From positions 1 to 50,558 of the forward strand of contig CAYVDJ010000026.1 in NCBI GenBank assembly GCA_964450755.1: DNA of 50,558 nt, written 5' to 3'. The translations under genes were made by a program, and so were the position numbers. This document shows positions 42,119 through 50,558 of this stretch, piece by piece. The notes under the pieces are model-generated. The model was not told the DNA's origin. It made no database searches and worked only from the letters and a program-made list of their open reading frames with translations. This stretch comes from JAADDG01 sp964450755 (GTDB taxonomy: Bacteria > Campylobacterota > Campylobacteria > Campylobacterales > JAADDG01). The stretch's first letter is position 1. Each line of letters starts with the position of its first letter.

Positions 42119-43687
42119 ATGTTAATAGAGATTGCATTTGGAGCAGTTGTAGCCGCAGCAGGGGGAGCCGTAGGCTTTATCATAGCAAAAAAGATACAAC
42201 AGGCAAATTATGACATCTTCATAGCTCAGGCAGAAGCAAAATCAAAAGCGATAGAAAATGAAGCAAATATGCTTTTGCAAAACGCCCGTTTAAAAAGCAA
42301 AGAGATAGAGAGTGAAGCCGAAAAAAAATATGAAAACAGACTTTCTGCTTTAAACAGAGAACATGAAAAAAGAATGAATGAGCTTGAAAAAAAGGAAGAG
42401 AAACTTAACGAACTTTTTAAAGATGAGCTGCAAAATATCACAAAAGAAAAAGAAGAGATAAAAAAATCCCGTGCAGAAATATCAAAGATAGAAAAAGAGA
42501 TTCAGGAGCTAAAAAGAGAGCAGGAGAAAAAACTCCAAGAGTCCATGAAAGTTCTGGAAAGATCAGCCGGACTTACCCAAAGCGAAGCAAAAGAACTTGT
42601 TTTAAAAGAGACAACGGAAAAAGCCAGAGGTGAGATAGCCCATATTGTCAGAAAATATGAAGAAGAGGCAAAACGAGAAGCCAAAAAAAGAGCAAATTAT
42701 ATCATAGCCCAGGCAACGACAAGATATGCCGGAGAGTTTGCGGCAGAGAGGCTCATCAATGTTGTAAATCTTCAAAATGATGAGTTAAAAGGAAGAATTA
42801 TAGGAAAAGAGGGGAGAAATATAAAAACCCTTGAGATGCTTTTGGGAGTGGATATCATCATCGACGATACTCCAAATGTTATTATCCTAAGCAGTTTTAA
42901 TCTCTATCGAAGAGCCATAGCTACAAAAGTTATCGAACTTCTTGTAGAGGACGGAAGAATCCAACCCGCAAGGATAGAAGCGATTTATGGCAAAGTAAAA
43001 GATGAGTTTGAAGAGCAGTTGATGGAAGAGGGTGAAGGGATAGTTATGGATTTGGGTCTTTCACATATTCACCCTGAAATTATAAAACTTATAGGAAAAC
43101 TGAAATTTAGAGCAAGTTACGGACAAAATGCGCTCGGACACTCTTTGGAGGTTGCCCATCTTGCGGCAATCATAGCAGCGGAAACGGGAGGGGATGAGAT
43201 GCTTGCAAAAAGAGCGGGACTGTTGCACGATATAGGAAAAGCATTGACCCATGAATTTGCCGGAAGCCATGTTGATTTGGGAGCTGATCTTTGTAAAAGA
43301 TACAAAGAGAGTCCAGTAGTCATCAATGCGATCTATGCCCACCACGGACATGAAGAGCCAAAAACGGTTGAAGCAGCAGCGGTATGTGTGGCAGATGTTC
43401 TTTCGGCAGCAAGACCCGGAGCAAGAAGAGAGGTACTTGAAAGTTTCCTAAAAAGAGTTCAGGATATAGAAGAGATCGCAAAAGCAAAAGAGGGTGTCAG
43501 ACAAGCTTATGCCATTAATGCCGGTCGGGAGATAAGAGTTATAGCAAATGCAAGACTTATTAATGATGATGAAGCGGTACTTTTGGCAAAAGAGATAGCA
43601 AAAGAGATAGAAGACAAAGTTCAATACCCCGGAGAGATAAAAGTAAACATCATAAGAGAACTAAGAGCGATAGAATACGCCAGATAG
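42119..43687 (+). CDS. rny: Ribonuclease Y
   Basis: A 522-residue membrane-anchored endoribonuclease that starts mRNA decay. An N-terminal helix (about 3-24) is followed by a long Glu/Lys coiled coil (about 30-190), a KH RNA-binding domain (GRIIGKEGRNIKTLE) and an HD phosphohydrolase domain with HSLEVAHLA, LLHDIGKA and AHHGHEEP metal ligands. Full length. The ribosome site overlaps the fthC stop (AAAAGGTAG). A terminator follows at 43699. Confidence 0.95.
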   Translation: MLIEIAFGAVVAAAGGAVGFIIAKKIQQANYDIFIAQAEAKSKAIENEANMLLQNARLKSKEIESEAEKKYENRLSALNREHEKRMNELEKKEEKLNELFKDELQNITKEKEEIKKSRAEISKIEKEIQELKREQEKKLQESMKVLERSAGLTQSEAKELVLKETTEKARGEIAHIVRKYEEEAKREAKKRANYIIAQATTRYAGEFAAERLINVVNLQNDELKGRIIGKEGRNIKTLEMLLGVDIIIDDTPNVIILSSFNLYRRAIATKVIELLVEDGRIQPARIEAIYGKVKDEFEEQLMEEGEGIVMDLGLSHIHPEIIKLIGKLKFRASYGQNALGHSLEVAHLAAIIAAETGGDEMLAKRAGLLHDIGKALTHEFAGSHVDLGADLCKRYKESPVVINAIYAHHGHEEPKTVEAAAVCVADVLSAARPGARREVLESFLKRVQDIEEIAKAKEGVRQAYAINAGREIRVIANARLINDDEAVLLAKEIAKEIEDKVQYPGEIKVNIIRELRAIEYAR

Positions 43688-43698
43688 ATTTGTATATA

Positions 43699-43726
43699 AA
43701 ACCGGTTAAATTTTCCGGTTTTTTTT
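43699..43726 (+). terminator. Rho-independent terminator after rny
   Basis: AAACCGG (43699-43705) pairs with CCGGTTT (43715-43721) around a nine-base A/T loop, and the 3' arm runs into a tract of eight T. Confidence 0.85.
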
Positions 43727-43860
43727 CTTGAATTTCAAATGTGTATAAAAGAAACACTCAGAAAAGATAATTTTACGAAATTACTCACTTTAAATAGATC
43801 CACTGCTTAAAATTGTTACACTTCTAACTACAAATTATTAAACCTTATTAGGAGAATCAT

Positions 43861-46071
43861 ATGGCACAATCACCTACAATAGTATGGACAAAGATCGATG
43901 AGGCCCCTGCTCTTGCTACCTATTCGTTATTACCGATAGTACAGGCATTTACAAAAGAGGCAGGTGTGAATGTAGAAGAGAGAGATATTTCATTATCCGG
44001 TAGAATCATAGCCCAATTTCCAGAAAGACTGACTGAAGAGCAAAGAGTTGCCGACGAGTTGTCTTATCTTGGAGAACTTGTTAAAAAACCGGAAGCAAAT
44101 ATCATAAAACTTCCGAATATTTCAGCTTCCATTCCTCAGTTAAAAGGCGCTATTGAGGAGTTGCAAAAGAAAGGTTACAATCTTCCCGATTTTCCGGAAG
44201 AGCCTAAAACAGATGAAGAAAAAGAGATAGCGGCAAAATATGCTGTTTGTTTGGGAAGTGCGGTTAATCCGGTTTTGAGAGAGGGAAATTCAGACAGAAG
44301 AGCGGCAGTTGCCGTTAAAAAACATGCTCAAAAAAATCCTCCGAGACTTAAGCCTTTTGCACCTGATTGTAAAGCTTATGTAGCCTATATGTATAAAAAT
44401 GATTTTTATGCAAATGAACAATCTGTAATTATGGAGAATGATAACTCTGTTTCAATATACCTAAACGGAAAAAAATTAAAAGATATGGATGATGTTGAAA
44501 AAGGCGATGTTGTTTCAAGTTCATTCATGGGTGTAGAGGAACTTAGAGAATTTTTAGCAAAAACAATTGAAGATGCGAAAGAGCAAAATCTTCTTTGGTC
44601 TATTCACTTAAAAGCGACTATGATGAAAGTCAGTGATCCGATTATATTCGGTCATGCGGTAGAGGTATTTTTCAAAGATGTATTTGAAAAATATGCAGAC
44701 GAATTTGAAAAAATAGGTGTTAATCCTGATCTTGGAATAGGAGATCTTCTCAAAAAACTTGAAAGATCTAATAAAAAAGATGAGATAGAAGCTGCCTTGA
44801 AAGCTGTAGTCCAGGAAGGTAAACCAAATATCGCTATGGTTGACAGCGACAAAGGTATTACAAACCTCCATTTCTCAAATGATATCATTATAGATGCTTC
44901 CATGCCTCCGGTAATCAGAGAAGGCGGAAAAATGTGGAACAAAGAGGGAGCGCTTCAAGAGTGTGTGGCTGTAATTCCTGACAGAAGTTATGCCAGAATG
45001 TACAGTGAAATAGTTGAAGACTGCAAAATAAACGGTCAGTTGGATCCTTCAACAATGGGACATGTAAGCAATGTAGGACTTATGGCAAAAAAAGCAGAAG
45101 AGTACGGAAGTCATCCATACACTTTCAGAGTTGCAGAAGACGGTGTAATGGAGGTAAAAGACAGTGAAGGAAAAGTTTTAACCAGTCATCAGGTAAAAAA
45201 AGGCGATATCTGGAGAGCCTACAAAGCAAAAGATGTTGCTATCAAAGACTGGATAAGATTGGCACACGAGAGAGGAAAACTAACAGGAGATACCGTAGTA
45301 TTCTGGTTGGACAGTAACAGAGCCCATGATGCAAATATTATCAAAAAAGTGATAGAGTATCTTCCTTCTCATCTTGATAAAGAGCCGATTGAATATGAAC
45401 TTATGGCACCTCAACTAGCTATGAGATTTACACTTAAAAGAACAAGAGCGGGATTGAATACAATCTCTGCAACCGGAAATATCCTAAGAGACTATTTAAC
45501 CGATCTCTTCCCGATTCTTGAGCTTGGAACAAGTGCGAAAATGCTCTCAATCGTTCCTCTTCTTGCAGGTGGAGGACTGTTTGAAACAGGTGCGGGCGGT
45601 TCAGCTCCAAAACATGTTGAGCAGTTTTTGAAAGAGGGTCATTTGAGATGGGACAGTCTGGGAGAATTTTTGGCTCTTGCAGAATCATTGAGAATGATTT
45701 ACAATAAAACCGGAGATTCAAAAGTCAAAGCTGTATGTGCTGCTCTTGACAAAGCAAATGAAGCATATCTGGATAACAACAAAGCACCAAGCAGAAAATG
45801 TTGTGAACCTGATAACAAAGCAAGTCATTATTATCTAGCAATGTACTGGGCAGAGGCTTTGGCAAATCAGAGTGAAGATAAAGAGTTGGCTGAAAAATTT
45901 GCTCCAATTGCAAAAGAGCTTAAAGAAAATGAAGAGGCGATCACAAACGAATTGCTCTCTATGGAAGGTAAAGCCCAAGAGATTGGCGGATATTTCAGAC
46001 CTGACGATGCAAAAGCCGCAGAGGCTATGAGACCGAGTGAAACTCTAAACAAAATCGTAAATTCTATCTGA
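43861..46071 (+). CDS. icd: Monomeric NADP-dependent isocitrate dehydrogenase
   Basis: A 736-residue enzyme of the large monomeric type, converting isocitrate and NADP to 2-oxoglutarate, CO2 and NADPH (or the reverse in the reductive TCA cycle). Family signatures: the IVWTKIDEAPALATYSLLP N-terminus, LPNISASIPQLK, SDRRAAVAVKKHA, the MVDSDKGITNLHFSNDIIIDASMPPVIR catalytic region, and FETGAGGSAPKHVEQF. It is not the dimeric 400-residue type. It is transcribed alone: a terminator precedes it, ATTAGGAG gives a good ribosome site, and a hairpin follows. Confidence 0.97.
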   Translation: MAQSPTIVWTKIDEAPALATYSLLPIVQAFTKEAGVNVEERDISLSGRIIAQFPERLTEEQRVADELSYLGELVKKPEANIIKLPNISASIPQLKGAIEELQKKGYNLPDFPEEPKTDEEKEIAAKYAVCLGSAVNPVLREGNSDRRAAVAVKKHAQKNPPRLKPFAPDCKAYVAYMYKNDFYANEQSVIMENDNSVSIYLNGKKLKDMDDVEKGDVVSSSFMGVEELREFLAKTIEDAKEQNLLWSIHLKATMMKVSDPIIFGHAVEVFFKDVFEKYADEFEKIGVNPDLGIGDLLKKLERSNKKDEIEAALKAVVQEGKPNIAMVDSDKGITNLHFSNDIIIDASMPPVIREGGKMWNKEGALQECVAVIPDRSYARMYSEIVEDCKINGQLDPSTMGHVSNVGLMAKKAEEYGSHPYTFRVAEDGVMEVKDSEGKVLTSHQVKKGDIWRAYKAKDVAIKDWIRLAHERGKLTGDTVVFWLDSNRAHDANIIKKVIEYLPSHLDKEPIEYELMAPQLAMRFTLKRTRAGLNTISATGNILRDYLTDLFPILELGTSAKMLSIVPLLAGGGLFETGAGGSAPKHVEQFLKEGHLRWDSLGEFLALAESLRMIYNKTGDSKVKAVCAALDKANEAYLDNNKAPSRKCCEPDNKASHYYLAMYWAEALANQSEDKELAEKFAPIAKELKENEEAITNELLSMEGKAQEIGGYFRPDDAKAAEAMRPSETLNKIVNSI

Positions 46072-46081
46072 TAAACTTCTA

Positions 46082-46117
46082 TTCAAACAGGCTAAATTCA
46101 GCCTGTTTGAAATCTTT
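46082..46117 (+). terminator. Terminator after icd
   Basis: TTCAAACAGGCT (46082-46093) and AGCCTGTTTGAA (46100-46111) form a perfect 12-bp stem with a six-base loop. The T tail (ATCTTTATA) is modest. Confidence 0.7.
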
Positions 46118-46126
46118 ATAAAATTA

Positions 46127-46135
46127 TGATAAAAT
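46127..46135 (+). promoter_or_regulatory. Extended -10 promoter of the zeta-toxin-like operon
   Basis: TGATAAAAT, identical to the element at 41494, lies 33 bases upstream of ATG 46169 and just beyond the icd terminator. The leader of about 27 bases carries AGGA as ribosome site. Confidence 0.5.
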
Positions 46136-46168
46136 GTTCTTTACAGCCTTAATAAGACAGGATGAAAA

Positions 46169-46426
46169 ATGAACAGCGCACGATCTGTAGAAATATTTAA
46201 TCAACCATACCGATACAGAGAGGATTTGACAAAACTGTTTGATGATATCATCAAAAAAAGTTTACAGCAGGATAACACAATCTCTCTTTTGAAAAAAGGC
46301 ATACCTGTTTACATAAAAGACAGTGCCATAAAAGAGGGAAATATAAAAATATATCCAAACGGTCAAAAAGAGGTGATAAAACTTGATAAAAATTTTGAAG
46401 AGGTAGTAGTTTACAGATTAAACTGA
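46169..46426 (+). CDS. Putative antitoxin or partner of the zeta-like kinase
   Basis: An 85-residue protein: an N-terminal helical half (YREDLTKLFDDIIKKSLQQD) and a C-terminal beta-rich half (GIPVYIKDSAIKEGNIKIYPNGQKEVIKL) ending in EEVVVYRLN. It does not resemble the helical epsilon antitoxin. Its stop overlaps the start of the zeta-like P-loop kinase by one to four bases (ACTGATG), so the two are translated together. By position it is the candidate antitoxin, but no family was recognised and the regulatory role is inference. Confidence 0.6.
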   Translation: MNSARSVEIFNQPYRYREDLTKLFDDIIKKSLQQDNTISLLKKGIPVYIKDSAIKEGNIKIYPNGQKEVIKLDKNFEEVVVYRLN

Positions 46427-47022
46427 TGCCATATCTCTTTGTCATAGCCGGTCCCAACGGTTCTGGTAAAACAACCCTTGTAAAAAAATTATCCCCCCGC
46501 TTTAGAAAAAAGATAACTTTTATAAATCCCGATGAGATAGCAAAAAGATTAAAAGGAAGCTATCTGCAAAAAGAGGATAACTCTTTGATGATAAAAGCTG
46601 CAAAAGAGGCAATCAGGCAAAGAGAAAAAAATCTCCTGTATAACAAAAATTTCGGTTTTGAAACGACACTTTCGGGAAATTCCGAGATACGATTTATATC
46701 CAAAGCAAAAGAGAGAGGATACAAAGTCATACTTGTATTTATAGGTCTTGAAAATCCCGAACTAAATATTTTGCGTGTAAAACAGAGAGTAGAAGACAAA
46801 GGTCATTTTGTAGCGCCGAAAATAGTTTTCAGGAGATATGAAAAGAGTATGAAAAATCTATTGAAAATATCAAAATCGGTTGATAAAATCTATCTTTTGG
46901 ACAACTCCGGCACAAAATACAGACTTTTGTGCAAAATCACTTTGGATGCCAAAAATCCTATGAAAATAGTAACAAAAGATTACGCTCCAAGCTGGTTCTT
47001 GATTTTTCTTAATAATTTTTAA
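46426..47022 (+). CDS. Zeta-toxin family P-loop kinase
   Basis: A 198-residue kinase. Walker A is GPNGSGKTT (9-17), followed by INPDEIAKRL (33-42, the catalytic Asp of the family), the FGFETTLSGN motif typical of zeta toxins, and ILRVKQRVEDKGH with the lid arginines. Zeta toxins phosphorylate UDP-N-acetylglucosamine and block cell-wall synthesis; chromosomal relatives may phosphorylate other small molecules. The active-site residues are intact. It is coupled to the small upstream gene. A 6-bp inverted repeat right after the stop (47025-47048) may be a weak terminator. Confidence 0.8.
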   Translation: MPYLFVIAGPNGSGKTTLVKKLSPRFRKKITFINPDEIAKRLKGSYLQKEDNSLMIKAAKEAIRQREKNLLYNKNFGFETTLSGNSEIRFISKAKERGYKVILVFIGLENPELNILRVKQRVEDKGHFVAPKIVFRRYEKSMKNLLKISKSVDKIYLLDNSGTKYRLLCKITLDAKNPMKIVTKDYAPSWFLIFLNNF

Positions 47023-47077
47023 TATACTCTACGATATATAGCAGAGTAAAAATTTTTGATCATAAAAGGATTCAACA

Positions 47078-47692
47078 ATGAAAGAGATGGAACAGCTAAT
47101 ACGATCAATGATAACAAACGGTGCGCTCAAATCACCACAAATTATCGAAGCTTTTAGAAAAACGGATAGAAAATTTTTCGTTCCGGAAGGATTTTTTGAT
47201 CATATCTATATAGACAAACCTCTGCCGATAGGTAAAGGTCAAACCATATCCCAGCCTTCAACGGTGGCTTTTATGCTGGAGCTGCTCTCTGCCCAAAGGG
47301 GAGACAATATCCTTGATATAGGTTCAGGTTCTGGCTGGACAACGGCGCTTTTGTGCCAAATAGTCGGTAAAGAGGGAAGCGTAACCGGACTTGAAAGAGT
47401 TGATGAACTCGTAGAGAGAGGCAAAGAAAATTTGGCTAAATTTGATTTTGGCAAAAAGTGCAGGATTCAAAAAGCCGGAGAGAAACTAGGTATGCCAAAT
47501 CATAAATTTGACAAAATCCTTGTTTCGGCAAGTGCGCAAGATATCCCAAAAGAGCTTTTTGAACAGTTAAAAACCGGAGGGATACTTGTTGTACCGGTGA
47601 GAAATTCGATTTTCAGATTTAAAAAGATATCTGAAACAGAAGTACAAACAGAGGAATATCCGGGTTTTGTATTTGTTCCGCTTATAAACTGA
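47078..47692 (+). CDS. pcm: Protein-L-isoaspartate O-methyltransferase
   Basis: A 204-residue SAM-dependent repair methyltransferase that starts reversal of isoaspartyl damage in ageing proteins. The family motifs are clear: FRKTDRKFFVPE, ISQPSTVAFMLELL, SAM motif I ILDIGSGSGWTTALL, and LVSASAQDIPKEL. Length is normal. It has AAGGA upstream. Its TGA stop abuts the stop of the convergent phnA gene with no base between them (TGATCA). Confidence 0.93.
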   Translation: MKEMEQLIRSMITNGALKSPQIIEAFRKTDRKFFVPEGFFDHIYIDKPLPIGKGQTISQPSTVAFMLELLSAQRGDNILDIGSGSGWTTALLCQIVGKEGSVTGLERVDELVERGKENLAKFDFGKKCRIQKAGEKLGMPNHKFDKILVSASAQDIPKELFEQLKTGGILVVPVRNSIFRFKKISETEVQTEEYPGFVFVPLIN

Positions 47693-48256
47693 TCATACTT
47701 TTTTCAAAAATTTGGAGAGCAAAACGATCTTGACTCCGTTTACTCTTCCCTCTATTTGAGTCGGGTTATCTGTTAATGAGATATTTTTTACAACTGTTCC
47801 TCTTTTTGCAGTAAAACCGGCTCCTTTGACTTCCAAATCTTTGATAATCGTAACGCTGTCTCCCGATGAGAGTTTGTTAGCGTTGGAATCGAGTGTAGGA
47901 GTCTGTTCCTGCTCATCTTCCGTTTCGTCAGCCCATGCTTTTATATCATCTTCAAGATAAAGCATATCCAAAAGATCCTGCGGCCATCCTTCAGACGCTA
48001 TCTTTTTTAGGATTCTGTATGCCATGACCTGAACTGCGGGATGTTCACTCCACATCGTGTCATTTAGACAGTGCCAGTGATTTGGATCCATCTTATCGGA
48101 ATCCTCTATCTGCATTCGACATTCTTTACAGATCAAAACAGACTTTTGCGCACTTCCGTCTGAAGGAGCTACCTCATAAACGCCAAGTTCCTCTTTGGCA
48201 CCGCAAAGTTCACATTTTGATCCGCTTCTTTTTAAAAGTTCTTCTTTTACACCCAT
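47693..48256 (-). CDS. PhnA/YjdM-like zinc-ribbon protein
   Basis: A 187-residue protein. The N-terminal zinc ribbon has Cys15-Cys18 (CELCG) and Cys43-Cys46 (CKEC), a middle part includes the NHWHCLNDTMWSEHPAVQV segment, and the C-terminal 65 residues are the PhnA/YjdM domain (SNANKLSSGDSVTIIKDLEVKG, then TVVKNISL). Despite the name, this protein is not phosphonoacetate hydrolase and its role is unknown; no phosphonate genes are near. It lies 42 bp upstream of nothing on its strand except the permease start region beyond 48299, so it may share transcription with the permease gene. Confidence 0.85.
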   Translation of the reverse strand: MGVKEELLKRSGSKCELCGAKEELGVYEVAPSDGSAQKSVLICKECRMQIEDSDKMDPNHWHCLNDTMWSEHPAVQVMAYRILKKIASEGWPQDLLDMLYLEDDIKAWADETEDEQEQTPTLDSNANKLSSGDSVTIIKDLEVKGAGFTAKRGTVVKNISLTDNPTQIEGRVNGVKIVLLSKFLKKV

Positions 48257-48298
48257 AGTTGTTTTTACCTTTTAAATTTTTTGTATTTTATCTTTTTT

Positions 48299-49366
48299 TT
48301 ACTGATAGAAAACTATAAAATATATTACAGTTGCTATAAAAAAAGAGATGTATCCGGCAAAAAGGAACTTAAAAGTAAATATTCCTGCTCTGTTTTGATC
48401 TCCATAGGAGATATAAAGTTTATAGGTTATGAGGTTTGCCAAAGCGGCAATCAAACTGCCAAATCCTCCGACATTCGTTCCCCAAAGAAGAGCTTCCCAG
48501 TTTGAAGTAAATTTTTCAAACAAAAGTGCGGTTGGAACATTGCTTATAAATTGACTTATCAAAGAAGAGAGTAAAAATATATGTCCTGATTGATGTATTG
48601 ATCCAGATATCATCTCTTTGATATTGAAAGTCAATCCTACAAAAATGACAAAGGTAAGAAGAAGAGGATAATCAACCCTTAAACTTTTTTTGTCAAAAAT
48701 CAGAACAAAAGCAAAAACAAACAAAGAAACACTTTGAGGCAAAACTCTAAGAAGAGACAAGATCATAATTATCAGTAAAAAGATATAAATTATCGCTTTA
48801 TTTTTGTCTATATCCTTTTTTTTGTTTTTTACGGAACTGTTTTTTTTATCCATAAAAAGAGATATGATGGAAAAAAGGAGAAGCATTCCAAAAGAAAAAG
48901 GAGATATACTTGTGATAAAATCGTATGTATTTACATTGTAATATGAGTATATAAAAAGATTTTGGGGAGTTCCAAAGGGAGTCAAAGCCGCTCCCACATG
49001 GGCGGTAAGGGCTACCAAAATAGCAAGGTTTTCTTTATTTTCAACTTTTAAGGATAAAACGACAGGTAACATGGTTATCAAACTTACATCTATCGTAACG
49101 AACATGGAGAGAAAGAAAGTTATCAAAACAAGTTTAAAAGAGAGCCATTTTCCTTTTTCCAAAAGATAAGCTACTCTCAGTAAAAAATAGCTGTTTTCTA
49201 TCCCTTTTACAACGATAAAAAAGACAAAAAGAAGAAAAATTGGGATAATGTCTTTGAATTCATAAGAGGGGAAGCTCCCTAAATAAAAAGATGTGAATAT
49301 CAATCCCAAAGCAGAGGAGATAAAAAGCCACTCTCTTAGCAAAAAATCCATAAATCTTTTTTTCAC
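48299..49366 (-). CDS. ArsB/SLC13-type anion permease
   Basis: A 355-residue membrane protein with about ten hydrophobic segments in two inverted halves, the ion transporter superfamily layout. Each half has a substrate/cation loop: HVGAALTPFGTPQNL in the first and SQFISNVPTALLF followed by GGFGSLIAALANLI in the second. It is shorter than ArsB (about 420) at the N-terminus. The substrate cannot be told; arsenite, sulfate, dicarboxylate or Na+/H+ exchange all occur in the superfamily, and no ars genes are near. It lies 42 bp upstream of the phnA-like gene on the same strand. Confidence 0.7.
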   Translation of the reverse strand: MKKRFMDFLLREWLFISSALGLIFTSFYLGSFPSYEFKDIIPIFLLFVFFIVVKGIENSYFLLRVAYLLEKGKWLSFKLVLITFFLSMFVTIDVSLITMLPVVLSLKVENKENLAILVALTAHVGAALTPFGTPQNLFIYSYYNVNTYDFITSISPFSFGMLLLFSIISLFMDKKNSSVKNKKKDIDKNKAIIYIFLLIIMILSLLRVLPQSVSLFVFAFVLIFDKKSLRVDYPLLLTFVIFVGLTFNIKEMISGSIHQSGHIFLLSSLISQFISNVPTALLFEKFTSNWEALLWGTNVGGFGSLIAALANLITYKLYISYGDQNRAGIFTFKFLFAGYISFFIATVIYFIVFYQ

Positions 49367-49539
49367 AAAGACCTCTTTCTTTTAAAGATATTCAATTCTC
49401 AAAAAATTTAAAACACTTATTAATTTTTACTATTTTAATCATTGTCTCCTTAAATTATCTTTTTAAAACAGATTTGCTTTTAAATGGGGTTTAATGATGA
49501 TTTTGTTATTGTTGATATACCAAAAATTCGGGAGATTGA

Positions 49540-50451
49540 ATGAGTTACAAATATATTTTCGGTCCTGTTTTATCAAGGAGATTTGGATCATCTTTGGGGA
49601 TTGATCTAAGTCCTGATAGCAAATCTTGCAATTTTGACTGTATCTATTGTGAATTGAAAGCTGTAAAACCTCAGAGTTTTATCACTTCTCCTCCAAAAAT
49701 CCAAAATATTATAGAAGAGTTGGAACGAGCCTTAAAAGAGTTTGAAAGTGTGGATGTGATCACGATAACCTCAAACGGAGAACCTACACTTTATGAAGAG
49801 CTTGACAGATTGGTTGATGAGATAAACAGGATAAAAGGTGATAAAAAACTTCTCATCCTCTCCAACGCTTCTACTGTCAATCAACCCAAAATAAGAGATA
49901 TTTTAAAAAAGATTGATATAGTAAAACTCTCTTTGGATTGTGCGGATGAAAAATGTTTCAAAAAGATAGACAGACCTTTAAAAGGCGTGAAGATTGAAGA
50001 GATCATAAAAGGGATAAAATCTTTTAGAGAAGTTTATGACAAAGAACTTGTTATCGAAATTTTGGTGGTGGAAGGTATCAATGACAAAACAGATCAGATG
50101 CAAAAACTAAATGAAATTTTAAATGATATAAAACCAAACAGAGTTGATTTGGGAACGATAGATCGCCCTCCCGCCTACAAAGTAAATCCCGTAAAAACCA
50201 AAAAATTACAGGAGTTGTCAAAAAACTTTTGCAATATTCCTCTTAGTATCTCCTACAAAAAAGATTATGAAGTAAAAAAGATAGATTTCAGCGAAGATGA
50301 GATCCTTGCACTTTTAAAAAGAAGACCCCAAAGCGAAGATGATATAAAAAGACAGTTCAGCCAAAAATCAAAAAGTATTTTGGATAAACTGATCAAAGAA
50401 AAGAGAGTTTACAGAGAAAATGTTGCGGGGGTTTTGTTTTATAGAGGGTAG
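49540..50451 (+). CDS. Radical SAM protein with C-terminal winged helix
   Basis: A 303-residue enzyme. The N-terminal signature FGPVLSRRFGSSLGIDLSP precedes the CX3CX2C cluster motif (Cys30, 34, 37 in CNFDCIYC) that binds the SAM-activating [4Fe-4S]. TSNGEPTLYEEL (the GxP motif) follows. Residues 1-220 form the radical SAM barrel, resembling COG0731 proteins related to TYW1. The last 60 residues look like a small winged helix (DEILALLKRRPQSEDDIKRQF). No SPASM or second cluster is seen. The reaction is unknown. The ribosome site is GGGAG; it stands alone after a divergent permease. Confidence 0.8.
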   Translation: MSYKYIFGPVLSRRFGSSLGIDLSPDSKSCNFDCIYCELKAVKPQSFITSPPKIQNIIEELERALKEFESVDVITITSNGEPTLYEELDRLVDEINRIKGDKKLLILSNASTVNQPKIRDILKKIDIVKLSLDCADEKCFKKIDRPLKGVKIEEIIKGIKSFREVYDKELVIEILVVEGINDKTDQMQKLNEILNDIKPNRVDLGTIDRPPAYKVNPVKTKKLQELSKNFCNIPLSISYKKDYEVKKIDFSEDEILALLKRRPQSEDDIKRQFSQKSKSILDKLIKEKRVYRENVAGVLFYRG

Positions 50452-50519
50452 TAAAATTTAATGATATAATTGTAATAGAATTTAAATAAAAAATGTAATT
50501 AAATTTTTAAAGGTCTAAA

Positions 50520-50558
50520 ATGCTAACCCAACAAATCCAAAAAGGTGAAAACAAAAAG
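50520..50558 (+). CDS. Start of a gene cut by the window edge
   Basis: ATG 50520 with AAAGGT eight bases upstream opens a frame that runs off the end after 13 codons (MLTQQIQKGENKK). The GENKK stretch recalls the N-terminus of AlbA_2/Schlafen-type putative DNA-binding proteins, but 13 residues are too few to assign it. Confidence 0.4.
   Translation, partial: MLTQQIQKGENKK

Noticed and set aside
49490..49560. Small open frame starting at ATGATG before the radical SAM gene
   Set aside because: It has no ribosome site and runs out of frame into the radical SAM gene; hydrophobic codons arise from T-rich sequence.
1..50558. CRISPR arrays, IS elements, prophage, integrase or tRNA-linked insertions
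   Set aside because: No direct-repeat arrays, transposase or integrase motifs, or tRNA genes were seen in any intergenic region.

Overview
This AT-rich 50.6 kb window comes from the chromosome of a member of the Campylobacterota (Epsilonproteobacteria). It most resembles a sulfur-oxidising, free-living lineage of the Sulfurovum/Sulfurimonas type. From memory, three gene blocks match conserved epsilonproteobacterial gene order: acidic receiver protein-gmk-tatA-argS (4568-8338), radA-ftsY-tlpA-like opposite fthC-rny (38667-43687), and nuoA-N followed by the flagellar-motor gene pflA (11433-31020). No rRNA, tRNA, CRISPR array, IS element or prophage was seen. No gene-free stretch exceeds about 215 bp; the largest are 34422-34634, 8339-8540, 2408-2589, 4390-4567, 11256-11432 and 49367-49539, and they hold only promoters and terminators.

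Layout. 161-4389: a PDZ membrane protein, a four-helix membrane protein, an nfeD/SPFH pair and a PhoX-like lipoprotein. 4568-8338: argS, tatA, gmk and an acidic receiver protein. 8541-11255: DUF937 protein, YegP-like protein and an AAA ATPase. 11433-28581: a 15-gene complex I operon. 28636-31020: pflA. 31022-34421: a sulfide-oxidation cluster with a Tat-exported type II sulfide:quinone oxidoreductase, a lipoprotein cytochrome c, a cytochrome b/dihaem cytochrome c fusion and a small membrane protein. 34635-38643: arginine kinase, a CBS-domain histidine kinase, its response regulator and a small protein. 38667-43687: radA, ftsY, tlpA-like, fthC, rny. 43861-50558: monomeric isocitrate dehydrogenase, a zeta-toxin-like kinase with a small partner, pcm, phnA, an anion permease, a radical SAM protein and the start of one more gene.

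How the genes work together. The electron-transport genes dominate. Complex I lacks a normal NADH-oxidising module: NuoE is a 77-residue protein without cysteine, and NuoF is cut down to its Fe-S domain and fused to an NfnB/GltD-like FAD/NAD(P) module. There are two tandem NuoG paralogues, the second without the N7 cluster ligands. Sulfide oxidation would feed the quinone pool, and complex I would exchange electrons between that pool and a soluble carrier. Isocitrate dehydrogenase serves the TCA or reductive TCA cycle. A phosphagen (arginine) kinase, rare in bacteria, lies directly downstream of a two-component system with four CBS motifs, a possible energy-buffering and energy-sensing locus.

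Functions are inferred from motifs and from remembered gene order; no database search was run.
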